Source: Coccinella septempunctata
Lineage: Eukaryota > Arthropoda > Insecta > Coleoptera > Coccinellidae
Direction: 5' to 3'
Assembly: GCF_907165205.1 (NCBI RefSeq)
Contig: NC_058190.1
Coordinates: forward strand, 42,520,116-42,584,115
Length of the DNA: 64,000 nucleotides
The notes beneath the pieces were generated by a model, which saw only the letters and a program-made list of their open reading frames with translations, did not search any database and was not told the origin of the DNA. This document shows, piece after piece, positions 1 through 11,100 of this stretch (positions within the stretch are counted from its first letter, which is position 1; each line of letters opens with the position of its first letter). Both the position numbers and the translations under genes were made by a program.

Positions 1-606
1 GGAAAAAATATCATCATGGCAGCAAATGAAATTGGTCGTTTGCCCCCAACTTTCAATGATGCCTCAATTTTAGCAGATGCTATTATTTCATCAGGATATA
101 AATTTGGTTCTGGAGAAATTGTCTTCAATCGGTTCAAGTCTGTTGTATCTTATAGCACCCAAACATTGCCAGTTTTCAGTTTGAACTCTGTCCAGGTGAG
201 ACAAAAACTACAAAAGTATTAATTTTATAGAATCGTTGAACAGAAGTGAAACTGCTCTAGGATATTGAACTTTTTCGAATTGAGTCATTAATAATTGGTT
301 TTCTGTTGGTGAACTCTGATGACTGTTGATTTTTACTTTTAGGCTGCACCAAAATTATCTATTTATGATTCCCTTGATGATGAAGTTATTCAGAGTTATC
401 TGGAATTTTCACTTGCTTCACTTATTTACTATGCTCTCAAAGAGGGAGCTTGTAGTGAGCAATCTTCCAGAATGACAGCCATGGACAATGCAAGTAAAAA
501 TGCAACTGAAGTCATAGATAAGTTGACTTTAGCGTTCAATCGTACTAGACAAGCTGTTATCACCCGAGAACTTATTGAAATTATTTCTGGAGCTTCTGCC
601 CTGTAG
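1..606 (+). CDS. ATPsyngamma: ATP synthase F1 gamma subunit, mitochondrial (3' end of gene)
   Basis: Two exons are visible, 1-195 and 343-606, split by a 147-bp GT-AG intron in phase 0. The frame is open through base 1, so the gene starts outside the window. The 152 residues seen are the C-terminal part of the rotor shaft of the F1Fo ATP synthase in the mitochondrial matrix. The recognisable family block is the C-terminal helix with EGACSEQSSRMTAMDNASKN and the end RQAVITRELIEIISGASAL, nearly identical to what is known for animal gamma subunits. This helix fits inside the alpha3beta3 ring and couples rotation to ATP synthesis. The stop at 604-606 lies about 650 bp from the stop of the convergent ribonuclease kappa gene. 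Nothing looks degraded. Confidence 0.95.
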
Positions 607-1261
607 AACTCCTAAATGAAACCTGATTTATCTAATAGCTGGTACATAATTTCATTTGGAGTTATATAAAAGTTTGAGAAGAATTAAATGTAAGCCCAAA
701 GTCACTAACTAACATCTGTTTTTCAATTCTTAATGAACTTTTTTATTATGTTCAATGGAATGGACTGTATTGAAATATAAGTAAAAATGGTTATATGCAT
801 TCGTTTATTCATCTCCTATTAGAATTTCAGATGTAGCATTTTAAATGAATTTACAGAGACATAAAATGATTTTTTTCTATTGCACCTTAACAAGGTGTTA
901 TTTCTATTAATTTTTTTGAACTACCACCATTCATCTGTTGATCTGAAATGGGGAACCCATATTTTATTACCTACTGAAAAATGGGATATCACTACGGATC
1001 ATAGGAATGGACTATGGTCTTGCACTCAATTATGAATTAAGTGCCTGAGGGAATTGAAAGATGTGATGAAAAATTATGGAAAGGTAAGCACAAGAAATGT
1101 ATTAACTTTTACTGTAGTAAGGACACAGATTTTGAATTTCACTATGAATATTCGGATTTTTGGTCTGTCTACACATATATTAAATAGCTATTTACAGAGA
1201 TTTGTTTCTGTTTACATACTTCCACAGCTAATGAAATTTACAAGCAATAAAAAACTTAACT
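607..1261. other. Convergent intergenic gap
   Basis: AT-rich sequence between two convergent stop codons. It must contain both 3' untranslated regions. I see no repeat, RNA gene or convincing reading frame. The plus-strand frame over 1054-1545 runs antisense to ribonuclease kappa and is not supported. Confidence 0.6.
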
Positions 1262-1674
1262 TCAAACACTTAAAGAAGAACGATTATTGGCCCAGAACTG
1301 TTGAGCTGAAAATACTAAAGTGGCCAAATATAATAAGGCTGCTATCCAACAGTTGTAGGCATTCTGAAATTAAATTTTTTGTAAGTACGGAATGTAGGAC
1401 AAAACCAAAGAACTCGAAATTACCTGTGTATATCCTGCATCAATCTTTGAGTAAAAGTCTGAGAGTTCCATATTTGGCTCAAATTCTACTTCTGGAAGGT
1501 CCTCCGATAGAGCAACTGCTCCAAAGAAGTAGAATATACCCATAAGTCCCTTCAAAACATGGTTTGTTAAATTATGTTAACATTTGAATTTTCAATCTTC
1601 CTTACCAGCTGAATAATACCCCATATACTCAGTATAATACCACAAATAGAAAGTTTGGGGCCGCAAACAGGCAT
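1262..1674 (-). CDS. RNASEK: Ribonuclease kappa (RNase K)
   Basis: Three exons on the minus strand: 1606-1674, 1424-1549 and 1262-1363, with 56- and 60-bp GT-AG introns, both phase 0. They give a 98-residue protein; the Drosophila protein is about 95. The start MPVCGPKLSICGIILSIWG, the acidic loop ALSEDLPEVEF and the NAYNCWIAALLYLATLVFSA segment match the RNASEK family. Two hydrophobic segments (about residues 9-35 and 70-86) predict a small two-span membrane protein. The family was first named for an endoribonuclease activity and is also linked to the V-ATPase and endocytosis, so the name may not describe its main job. It is convergent with ATP synthase gamma. No single unspliced frame covers the gene, so it is easy to miss. 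Confidence 0.93.
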
Positions 1675-2040
1675 TTTGGAATGTATTAAGATTTATTATA
1701 CACTTCACTTCAATAACTTTGAATCATGTGATGAAAATCAGTACTCCTTCAACAAATGCCCTACTTTCCGTTTGCAGAATGTCAAATTGACAGATGTCAC
1801 TGTCAGTGTCATATGATAAGGATCATAGAAAAAGTGTTTTCGTCTTCCAAATTTTTTTTGTCCTTACGCAATGATCCCGGAAATTAAGGGTTTTTTTAAC
1901 TTTTTAGAGAATTTGTTATTCGCGATTCAATGGTAGGTTGCGCCCTCTATAAACATTCGTTTTTTGACATCTACACAAGTAGGTCGAATCAGTGTAAACA
2001 GAAGGAAATTTGTGTAGTTTCGTTATTTTTGTACGCACGA
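1675..2040. promoter_or_regulatory. Upstream region of RNASEK
   Basis: A 366-bp gap between the RNASEK start codon and the first codon of the broken SWIM/YqaJ gene. It must hold the RNASEK promoter. It contains a local run of alternating CAGATGTCACTGTCAGTGTC-like bases near 1790-1812. No TATA box is obvious. Confidence 0.35.
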
Positions 2041-3235
2041 ATGATGGCTTATAATGAAAATTGTGTATTCCTAAGCCCCAAGGAGTATTTTAGATATTAA
2101 GGATTCATTCCTACTAGCAGAAATTTAATAGAAGGTGAGTAAATGCAAATTTATGAATGAAATATTCATTGACCATACAATAAACATTTTAGGAGAAGCA
2201 GGCTTGAATTCCGGGCATATTATGATGTGTGGAATTTTGGGAAAGAGCAGCAGAGTCATTGAAATTTTTGGTTTGTGTTTGCAAACATCGGCCCTCTCCT
2301 CAGATCCTCACGAGATTAAGGGGAAAATTATAATCGATGAAAAATCGGCCATAATATCAGCATTTACCTGTTCTTGTAAGGTCGGTTTAGGAGGGAGGTG
2401 CAATTCTATTATAGTGCACCAGGTTGTATACATTCAATGTATTTGATGTCTGAATCAGGACTTACAATTTGACAATCATATATACACAATATAATTGTTA
2501 GTTTTTTTGCTGTTCCTTGTGTTTTTTGTTTCAGGACTGACCTTCTCAAACTTGAGAAAATTTCAAGCAGCGACCTAAAATGCTGGTGGAAAAAGAAAAA
2601 AGAAGAGACTAAATCCAAATATCAAGCTCTTCCACTTCTGGAAACGAATTGCTTAAAAGACAAAGGGTCCCCTGCGCATCAACTATCATCACAGGATGAA
2701 GAAGATATAAGGAAATTTGTTATAAATAAGATGCCTTCATCCAGCATTGCATCTCACAAGAAAATAACTATAATCTCATTTGAACTTTTGAAACTATAAT
2801 GATTTATTTTCAGAATGAAGAATTAGAAATGCAGAAAATTCTGATTTTCTGAAGAATTTCTATAAATTTGGCACACAAATGAATTTCAAATGCCCTCAGT
2901 GTATTATCACATACAATGAATTGGCTATGTTCAATTCTTTAAATGTATGTATGACAACTGAATCCAATAAGGCTCTCTGCGAGCAAGAAAGAAAATTTCG
3001 AGTCACTGGTTCTCGATGCTATGATTCGTATACCTATTCGAAAAATGATTGGGAAGAGAAATGTAGAACATATTTCTATCCCAAGCAATTTTCGAATTTT
3101 TATACCAGACATGGTATAAAATATGAACCATTGGCTCCAGAAATTTTCGAAAAGAAGACGGGGTTGTCAGAACTGAAGATGGGCCTGATAATATGCAGAA
3201 GCGAACCTTGGAAAACATTACATTTGTTCGAATAG
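2041..3235 (+). pseudogene. Broken SWIM zinc finger / YqaJ-type nuclease gene
   Basis: A recognisable coding chain with several lesions. The first block starts at 2041 (MMAYNENCVFLSPKEYFRY), meets an in-frame TAA at 2098-2100, and continues GFIPTSRNLIEG. A clean 59-bp intron (2135-2193) joins this to EAGLNSGHIMMCG and a SWIM-like zinc finger, CSCKVGLGGRCNS followed by H (C-x-C-x8-C-x4-H), near 2370-2420. A block at 2534-2760 continues the gene, but its splice sites do not resolve. The last block (2879-3235) carries VTGSRCYDSYTY, KNDWEEKC and YTRHGIKYEP. These resemble the YqaJ/lambda-exonuclease-like domain paired with SWIM fingers in multicopy insect and other animal genes. The frame ends soon after GLIICRSEPW, so the catalytic C-terminal half is missing. 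I infer a decayed copy of a mobile or expanded family. Family assignment is from memory. Confidence 0.6.
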
Positions 3236-5160
3236 TTAAGTCTTTGTGACATTTTAAATTAAAAAATTAAGTATGTATATGTTATGTTTTTTCATTAATT
3301 AAAGAATTATGTATGTATGTATATGTGTTTATACATATCTGTACCTATCCTGGAGATTGAATTAATTCTTTGAAAACATTAGGAGTGTGGTAGTACTGGT
3401 AGTGATTTGAAAGCAATACAATTCAATTCAATAGTGTAAATTATTATGTTTGGGAAAAAAATGAAAGGACACCATGTCCCTTTTGGCACAACTATTGCAT
3501 CCATAAACGCAACAAAACACTTTCGATTTGGACATTTTGACTAATTTATCATCCATCTTAATATACAATTATATAAACCAAAACAATATAAATCACTGAA
3601 TTCTCCAAACCAACTGTTTACAATTTGTTTTATAAATGGACCAAATGAAAACCAAACTAAACAACTTCTTCAACCTACTTCTGGAGTTTTAAATTTTGGC
3701 CACCAGGTGGCCTGAAGATGAACTTGAATCGCCAATACTTATATTTCAAACATCATTTTTGCTTACACATGTTTTTCACTTGGTTTTTCCAAAGCTTAAC
3801 TCTTCATTTGAGCCGAAAAGAGTTCGGACTTTATCTCTACTATTTATTATTGAACTGACGTCCCAACATGATAGATTATTCTTCTGCTTTTTCAGCGATA
3901 TAAAAATGAAAAATTTTGAAACCATGGCAGAGATATATCTCTGAACCATGGGCTACCAAGCCAATCGCATCTGCGATTTTTCCAGTACTGGATATGATAA
4001 TTATAAAATAAAACCATATAATGAAATACTTCAAAGTGTATTTATTTCATTACTTTATCATATAAAACCTATCTATCTATTTAATTATTGAAAAAAACCA
4101 TATAATAATATATCGAATAAAGAATATATTATGGACTTAAAATTCAAAACTAAAATATTTTACATATTTTCAACGTCTTGCGGAAATTGTTATAAAAAAA
4201 ACCTGTAAAAACATGTTATATGTGAAAGGTATATGCTAATTTGGATTTGATATGGACAAAAGATATCATGTTTTGTGTTGATTTGAAATCGAAAGGGTAA
4301 TTATGATTTTTAAAACAAACATGATTCATGAAATAGCAAAATTATGAAATGAAATATTTTACCCGCAAGTATTTGAGTAATGTAAGAATATATTTTGTAC
4401 CTAAATATATATGTATATATATATATATATATCTTTTTTCAACTCCATATCATGGAATAACAGAATATTCAACAAAGCATAAGTGCGACAATAAATCCAA
4501 TTATTCTCTTGACAAGATGACCATTGATGGTTGAAGGTTATACAAGATACAATAGTTAAATGTGTATCAGTAAACATTTCATCAAGAAAATGTGTTTCAA
4601 TGATAATCTTTGACGAGAATAAATGCAATTTTAAATAACATAAATATTAGTTCAAGTATGATCCATAAAAATAATACTTGTATATAAATAAGTTGACTAA
4701 ACATCTTGTGTCAGCAGGTATTATTGAGTTTCATCTTGTTTAACACAGTCGCCGTAGAATTTTGGCTGAAAATATGAATTCAATTATTAATATAAGATAT
4801 AGGCATTGTTCAAAATATGGATTTTCCTCCACACAAATTTTCCTAAAAAATTCTTTTCGATTTTCACGACATTTTCTTGATATTCGGATCCAAAATTTGG
4901 AAAATGTTTTTCTTTTAATTATTGGTTCATATTCCTCCTCAGTTCTTATTGGGTAAGTTTTTGTTAATAGATATTTGATTTTCATCAAATGTTCTTCTGA
5001 TTGCAAAAAAGGTCTTACGATCTGGCTGCACCTGTGCAGAAATAATATCAGTACACATAAAAAATAAATTTCTGTCAGGTCTAATCTATACTGAAAAATA
5101 TATGGAATACATTACTCAAAAGATGATGAAACTTTCTTTCAAAATATGTTTCAACTACTC
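3236..5160. other. Intergenic, AT-rich; short TA microsatellite
   Basis: No supported gene. An alternating TA tract lies at about 4408-4432. A 15-bp palindrome at 3698-3712 is listed separately. The short frames here (for example 3696-3944 and 4740-5006) have no recognisable protein features. Confidence 0.5.
3698..3712. promoter_or_regulatory. Palindrome GGCCACCAGGTGGCC
   Basis: A perfect inverted repeat of 7-bp arms around a central A. The same CACCAGGTGGC core recurs at 22741-22751 and 23130-23142. The downstream AAG...GAACTTGAA is also shared with the 22.7-kb copy, so the similarity extends to about 35 bp. The core contains an E-box (CAGGTG) and resembles CTCF-type insulator cores. It could equally be a small repeat remnant. 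Confidence 0.35.
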
Positions 5161-8100
5161 TCATCTAGAATCCTAAAAAAAACTATAAACCAATGCCAGA
5201 GTACTTCTATGAAATGTTATGTTTAAATTTGGTGAATAAAAGATGGATATAAAGTGAAGTTGAACCATTTGATGAGTGATGAAAATACTTACAGATTCTA
5301 AATGTCCTTTTGCAGTTTCCTCATCATCGTCTGAATCTTCTTCTCCAGAAGTATCAGCGTTTATCCGATCTGAAAGAATCAATAAGTTGCATTGACCAAT
5401 AAAAAAAAATGAAGGAGTTTTTTGACACCCACTCACCTTTTTGGGGCACTTCATTGGAATTATTTGACTTAATTGAGGTGAGAATATCATAACAATGCAG
5501 ACAAACTCTGAGCGGCTTTGAACTCTGATTTGGCAGTAAAAATCTTTTATTTGAGCATGGTCCACAAACAACAGCACCGCATTTCCTACAATGATGCTGA
5601 AAATTGCAAGAGTTGAATTTAACAGAATCATTAGAAAACTAACAACATCGGAAACTGAGGTCGTTTAGATATTCTTTTACTCACTCTTCTGTTTATTAAT
5701 GTGAACTGCGTTTTTTTACAATGCATACAATTTGGCGCTTCCACATCCGGAACCCATACCGCTGCATGTTCTTCCACTGCCTTTTTGCCACCTATTGTGT
5801 ACGAATGAAAAAATGATTACATTTATTGGCTTCATCTAATATATAAAATTCTCGTGTCATAGTTTTCGTTACCATACTCCTCCGAAACGGCTTGACCGAT
5901 TTTTATGAAATTTTTTGTGCTTATCCGGTATCTATGAGAATCGGCCAACATCTATTTTTCATCCCCCTAAATGTTAGGGGTAGTCCACCCCTAAATTTTT
6001 TTTTGTATTTTTCAGACAAAATTTTTAATTTCTATTTTTTTATGATACAACATACAAAAATACATACAATCCTCAATTTTCACCCTTCTACGATCAACCC
6101 TTATTTTTTAATAGCCATTTTAGTAATTTAATCATTAGGAAATTATTCATATGGCAAAACAACGTTTGCCGGGTCAGCTATCTATGAGAATCGGCCAACA
6201 TCTATTTTTCATCCCCCTAAATGTTAGGGGTAGTCCACCCCTAAATTTTTTTTTTATTTTTTAGACAAAATTTTTAATTTCTATTTTTTTATGATACAAC
6301 ATGGAAATTATTTATATGGCAAAACAACGTTTGCCGGGCCAGCTAGTATAATAATAAAAACAATTAAAAAATTGCTATGCTACTGCGCCAGTTGTAAATA
6401 TAATCTGAGAAAAGTTTCATAAGCAGGTAACAGTGGAAAATCCATTACTTGAAAACGACTCAAATTAGAGTCCTGCGGTACAATTACATAATGTATCATT
6501 ATAGCCATACAGAAGCTCAATTTTGTACCCTAAAAATTAGATGATCCTGGAGAGCCATCGATAGATAGGGAAACTTTTCGAGAAGAGATTATGATTATTA
6601 TTGTGTAACATGAATAGATCGAACATTATTATTACACTTAATAAACTCACTTTTCCTCAAAAGATCTTCAATACATTTATTTATATGGGCCATCCACTCA
6701 GTCTTCTCAGTAGCTGTAGCAGCATATACCGCAAAAGATTTCGAAGTGGTTCTTATCAGCCATCCGTTCCTATATTCTGAAAGAATATGTATACGCCTCA
6801 AGGAATGCAACAAGAGAAACATTCTGATGTGTTAAAATCTTGTATCTTGTTAAAATATCTACTATACGAGAAAATTAAACTGTAGATTGCAAATTTACTG
6901 ATGTGTGTAATGAACGTAAACATTGTGAATCAATAATTCATTGTTGTGGTTGAATGAACTGAAACTGTACCAAAATTAACATTTTTAAGCGTTAGAAATC
7001 AACAAAACTAAGTAAACTAACAGTGCCAAATTACTCACGATTGTCATCTTCTAAACTTTCTAACTTTACTTCTTCTAGGGGAATTATATGCTGTTTATTG
7101 TATTTTTTCTTATTTATTACAATATTGCCATAAACGAGGATGTCGTTGAACAGGAAAAATTGTCTCGTTTTTGGTTTCTTCCTGCACATCTTTGTGAGTA
7201 CACCTTCACCAACCAACACTCTACCGGGAACTCCTAAAGGCTGAAATAAAAGATTTCAATTGAGTGTGAGTATAATAATAATAATAATAAAAAGAGACTG
7301 TCATTTTTGAAGGGAATAATGGGGGGTTACAATTTTAATGGTGCATTAAATTTTAACGGCTTTTTCTGCAACTGGATGTGAGACTTGTGAGAGTGAGGAA
7401 CTTTGGAAAAATTTGAAATATACAAGAACCGAAAAATGTCTGCATTGCCAGAAGACATGGATGTGAATTTATCACTTAGTTATACTATATACGGAATGTT
7501 ATGTTCAGAATTAACAAATTCCAACTAAAATGTTGAATGCATGAGGCATTTGTTGGAATGAGTCAGCGTTAAATTAACAAAGCCTTATCATAATCGACCG
7601 GTATCACTTTTATCCCGTTTTCAATATATTTGATTTTGAACTTGTCAGTATGTGATGTTTATTTGCAATCAAAATGGTACTTATTTAATAAGTACCTATT
7701 ATGATTAAGTATAACAGTCCACGAGAGCAGCATTGGCTTACTGTTTATACTTGATATCATCCGTCTAGTATTGAAAGCTACTTTTAAGTGGAAAGTATGT
7801 AATGTGGGCTGAGTTACGACATTATTTTTAACAAACATTAATTACACACTTTCTCACTTCATAAAGGGCTTCTTCGGGCTGGAACCACGAAAAAGATTAA
7901 GTCAAGTAGATCTTTCTAATAAGAGTAGGTAGGTACTTTCTCATCACATATCACATAGTGTTTTTTTTTTGATTGTCCATAATTTCAAGTGTTCATTACT
8001 CAAGATTTGTTATTTATTCATTGGTTTTTATTTTCTTCAACTTCCACCACCTAGGCTATCACTTGTTATAGGATTGACCTACAGCATACACACCTCTAGG

Positions 8101-11100
8101 AGGTTTCAATTTGTAGTGAATTGTGAATTGTTATCGATGAAGTACCACATGTAAATGTATGATAATTAAGCAAAACCAAACTTGCCTTATACAAATGTTG
8201 AAAGATTATGAGATGCGGGGTCTGAAAGGTTTTTTGCAAAAAATAAAAAAGATTGATCGAAACAGGAGTATATTATTATTTTACAAAAGCTCTCTTGTTA
8301 AAAAAAATATCATCTCCACCAAATAAGCATTTCAAGATGCATAAATTGCAATATTCTAATAAATGCAGTAAAAGTTGGACCACAAATATTTGGAAAACTA
8401 TGATTATGATATTGAGTAAGAATACATTTCATTACATAAAAGTCTTGTTCTTTAAGTTTTTTCATTCAGCTTCCATTTGTTCAGTAAAAAATAAACATTA
8501 ATCATTATATTGATTTTCAATTTTTTATGAATTAACTTTCAGAGCTTGTATCACCCTGTATATAAAGTTCTTATGAATTTCCTTGTAAACAGAATTGAAC
8601 ATCTGAAAGATTGAATTGGGCATCTGAAGATTATCTAACAGCCGGCTTGTTCCTGGTCAATCTGATTTGAATTTCCCATTTTGTATCGATGTTTTCGGCC
8701 CGCAAAAAATAACCTCTAAAATTAAACTTGACCACCTTGAAAATGTTACGAACAACAAAGTGCATGAGTGTTCGTGTTATATGCGACATTTGTTAAATAT
8801 GACAAGGAAGAATGTTCGAAAAAGATGACTGAAAATGAATGAGACAGTTACGAACAATTTATAAGATATGAAAGCGAATTCGTATTACAAGAAATCTTGA
8901 AATCTAGATTCTTGTCTGTATCAGTAAACTCCAAAGCAGTTTTGAAGACGCAGATCTATAAAAACACCGGGTGATGTAGAAAAAAAGGACAAAAATTGAA
9001 CTGTCTTATCGGGAGATAAATTTGTGTAATTTACAGTTGACATTAATTCTATATTGTACAAGACAAAATTTGCCCATCCTGTACATACGTCAATAAAAAT
9101 GTGATCGAAGCGGAAAGTGAGACATTAACATAAAAATAAGCAGAATTAATAAACGAATAGATTTTACCTTCGATTCAAGTTGTTATAGCTATAAGCTATT
9201 AATGAAATTTTTTTCTTTTAAGAGTCAATGAATATTGAAATATGTAATTTTTTATTGATGACATGATTTTATGTTCCAAAATATCAACTATCCGGTTGAG
9301 TTTTGAACTGAAAGTGTTTTCAAGAGAAGGCTTATTGATTTTTCTTGAGGTGCAATCATAAACCTGAATAATATAAACAATAATCGATACTTTAATAATT
9401 CAAACGCTACGGAGCTTTTAACGATAATAGTGTTCGATTCTCACAATCTATGCTTCTTGTAGAATTATAGAGTCATTTGAATGAATTTTCCCATCTGAAG
9501 TGCTTCATGCTCAAGCGAATTCCCAACAAAATCCTCATGAATAAGATGAACGTAAATATCAAAATCTCAACAAACTTTTAAATTTAGAACAGAACCTGCA
9601 ATCAAAGAACCCATTAGGAGTCTCCGACATTCAGTAATTCCTCATCACATAATTGAAAACGTCCTTGGAGGACTCCCGATTTATAAGCAGCTGGTCGATA
9701 TGCATGCCACTCTTTTTCAGGTAAAGAAACTTGAGGTGCTAGTGAACGGTTTATTGTTGAGTGAATACTGTCAATAGTGGTTTGAGTGAAAAAAAGCTCA
9801 ACAAGCTAAGGTGAAAAGCTTGCAGGGTGAGTTTATCAATTATTCTTCTGGGTTGTGATTCGTTTGTGAAAATATCGATTGATCTAATGAAAATGTGTTA
9901 TTTCAAGTAGAACATCCATATTTGAAGCTAATTCTTGACTCTATTGGTACAAAATTAGGAAGGAAAAACGTGGTAGTAAGTGGTCCATTATAATTATGAT
10001 TGATCGATATGGGAAATTTATGGGAATTCTAGAATACAAATAAATCGAAACCAAGTTTCCTTCGACAAAATCATATCATCAAAATCATATCGTTGTTAAA
10101 AATTTTGTGGAAAAATGGTCTTCATCGGCTGATTTTTCCCTCATACTTCTACCACTCTGTTCTTACGAAATAAGTCTATATTCTAATATATAAACAGGGT
10201 GAGTCTTTTACTTGTACATATATTTCAACAGTAGATTCTTGAGGTCAGATGAACAACTTTTTTCCTTCACAATTTTTTCCGATACGGCCCAGATAAAAAG
10301 ATATAGCCATTTCAAGTTTTCATAATAAACTCATCTGAAGGAAAAACAAAATTCTCTTCGGAATTATAAGTTGAATCGATGACACTACACATCTGTGGTT
10401 CAGAATTGAATTCAACTAATGTACCAAATTTTTCGAATTTCACAGATATTTTTTGAATTTCCAATTACAAGGATTCAGTGGAGTCTTTAACAGAGCCTTC
10501 AATTTTCCATTAACGCGTTTTTCTTAAGACGGTTCATCTCAAAAGTTCGCGAAGTATCGCAACCTTTACAGTTAAAATCGGAATCGATAGAAAAAAATTC
10601 ACGACCGCAATATAACAAACGAATTTAAATGACTTAATACCTATCTGAGCTGAACTCATGAAGTTAAAGGCATTGTTTATGACTGTTTGATATTATTCAA
10701 TTCTTAGCCCTCAAAGAGCTACATGCTTCACGAAACCTAAAAAGTTTATAATTTTCTTTGAAAAAACCTGTCAACGATTTTAACAAAATTCACAGCGATT
10801 CATTCGTTCGCTAACCCCTAACCTCACATTCTCTCAATTCAAGCCCAAAACATGGCCCAGAAATTGGACATAATATTGCTAGGCGCGACAGGCTTCACCG
10901 GCCAGTACGTGTTGCGAGAGCTGCACAAACACAGCAGAAGCAAAGGGAGAAATCTCACCTGGGGTGTGGCAGGAAGAAACGAAATCTCCCTACGCAAGGC
11001 CCTGCAAGACCTGGCGGAAGAAACGCAAGACCCCAGACTGACAGATCAACCGATCATCATCGCAGACCTGCAGGACCCCAAATCGGTCAAGGAGATGGCC

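Noticed and set aside
1054..1545. 163-residue plus-strand frame
   Set aside because: Antisense to the spliced ribonuclease kappa gene; Lys/Leu/Ser-rich random text.
5173..5631. 152-residue minus-strand frame
   Set aside because: It runs out of frame across the FYVE exon and reads through two introns of PLEKHF.
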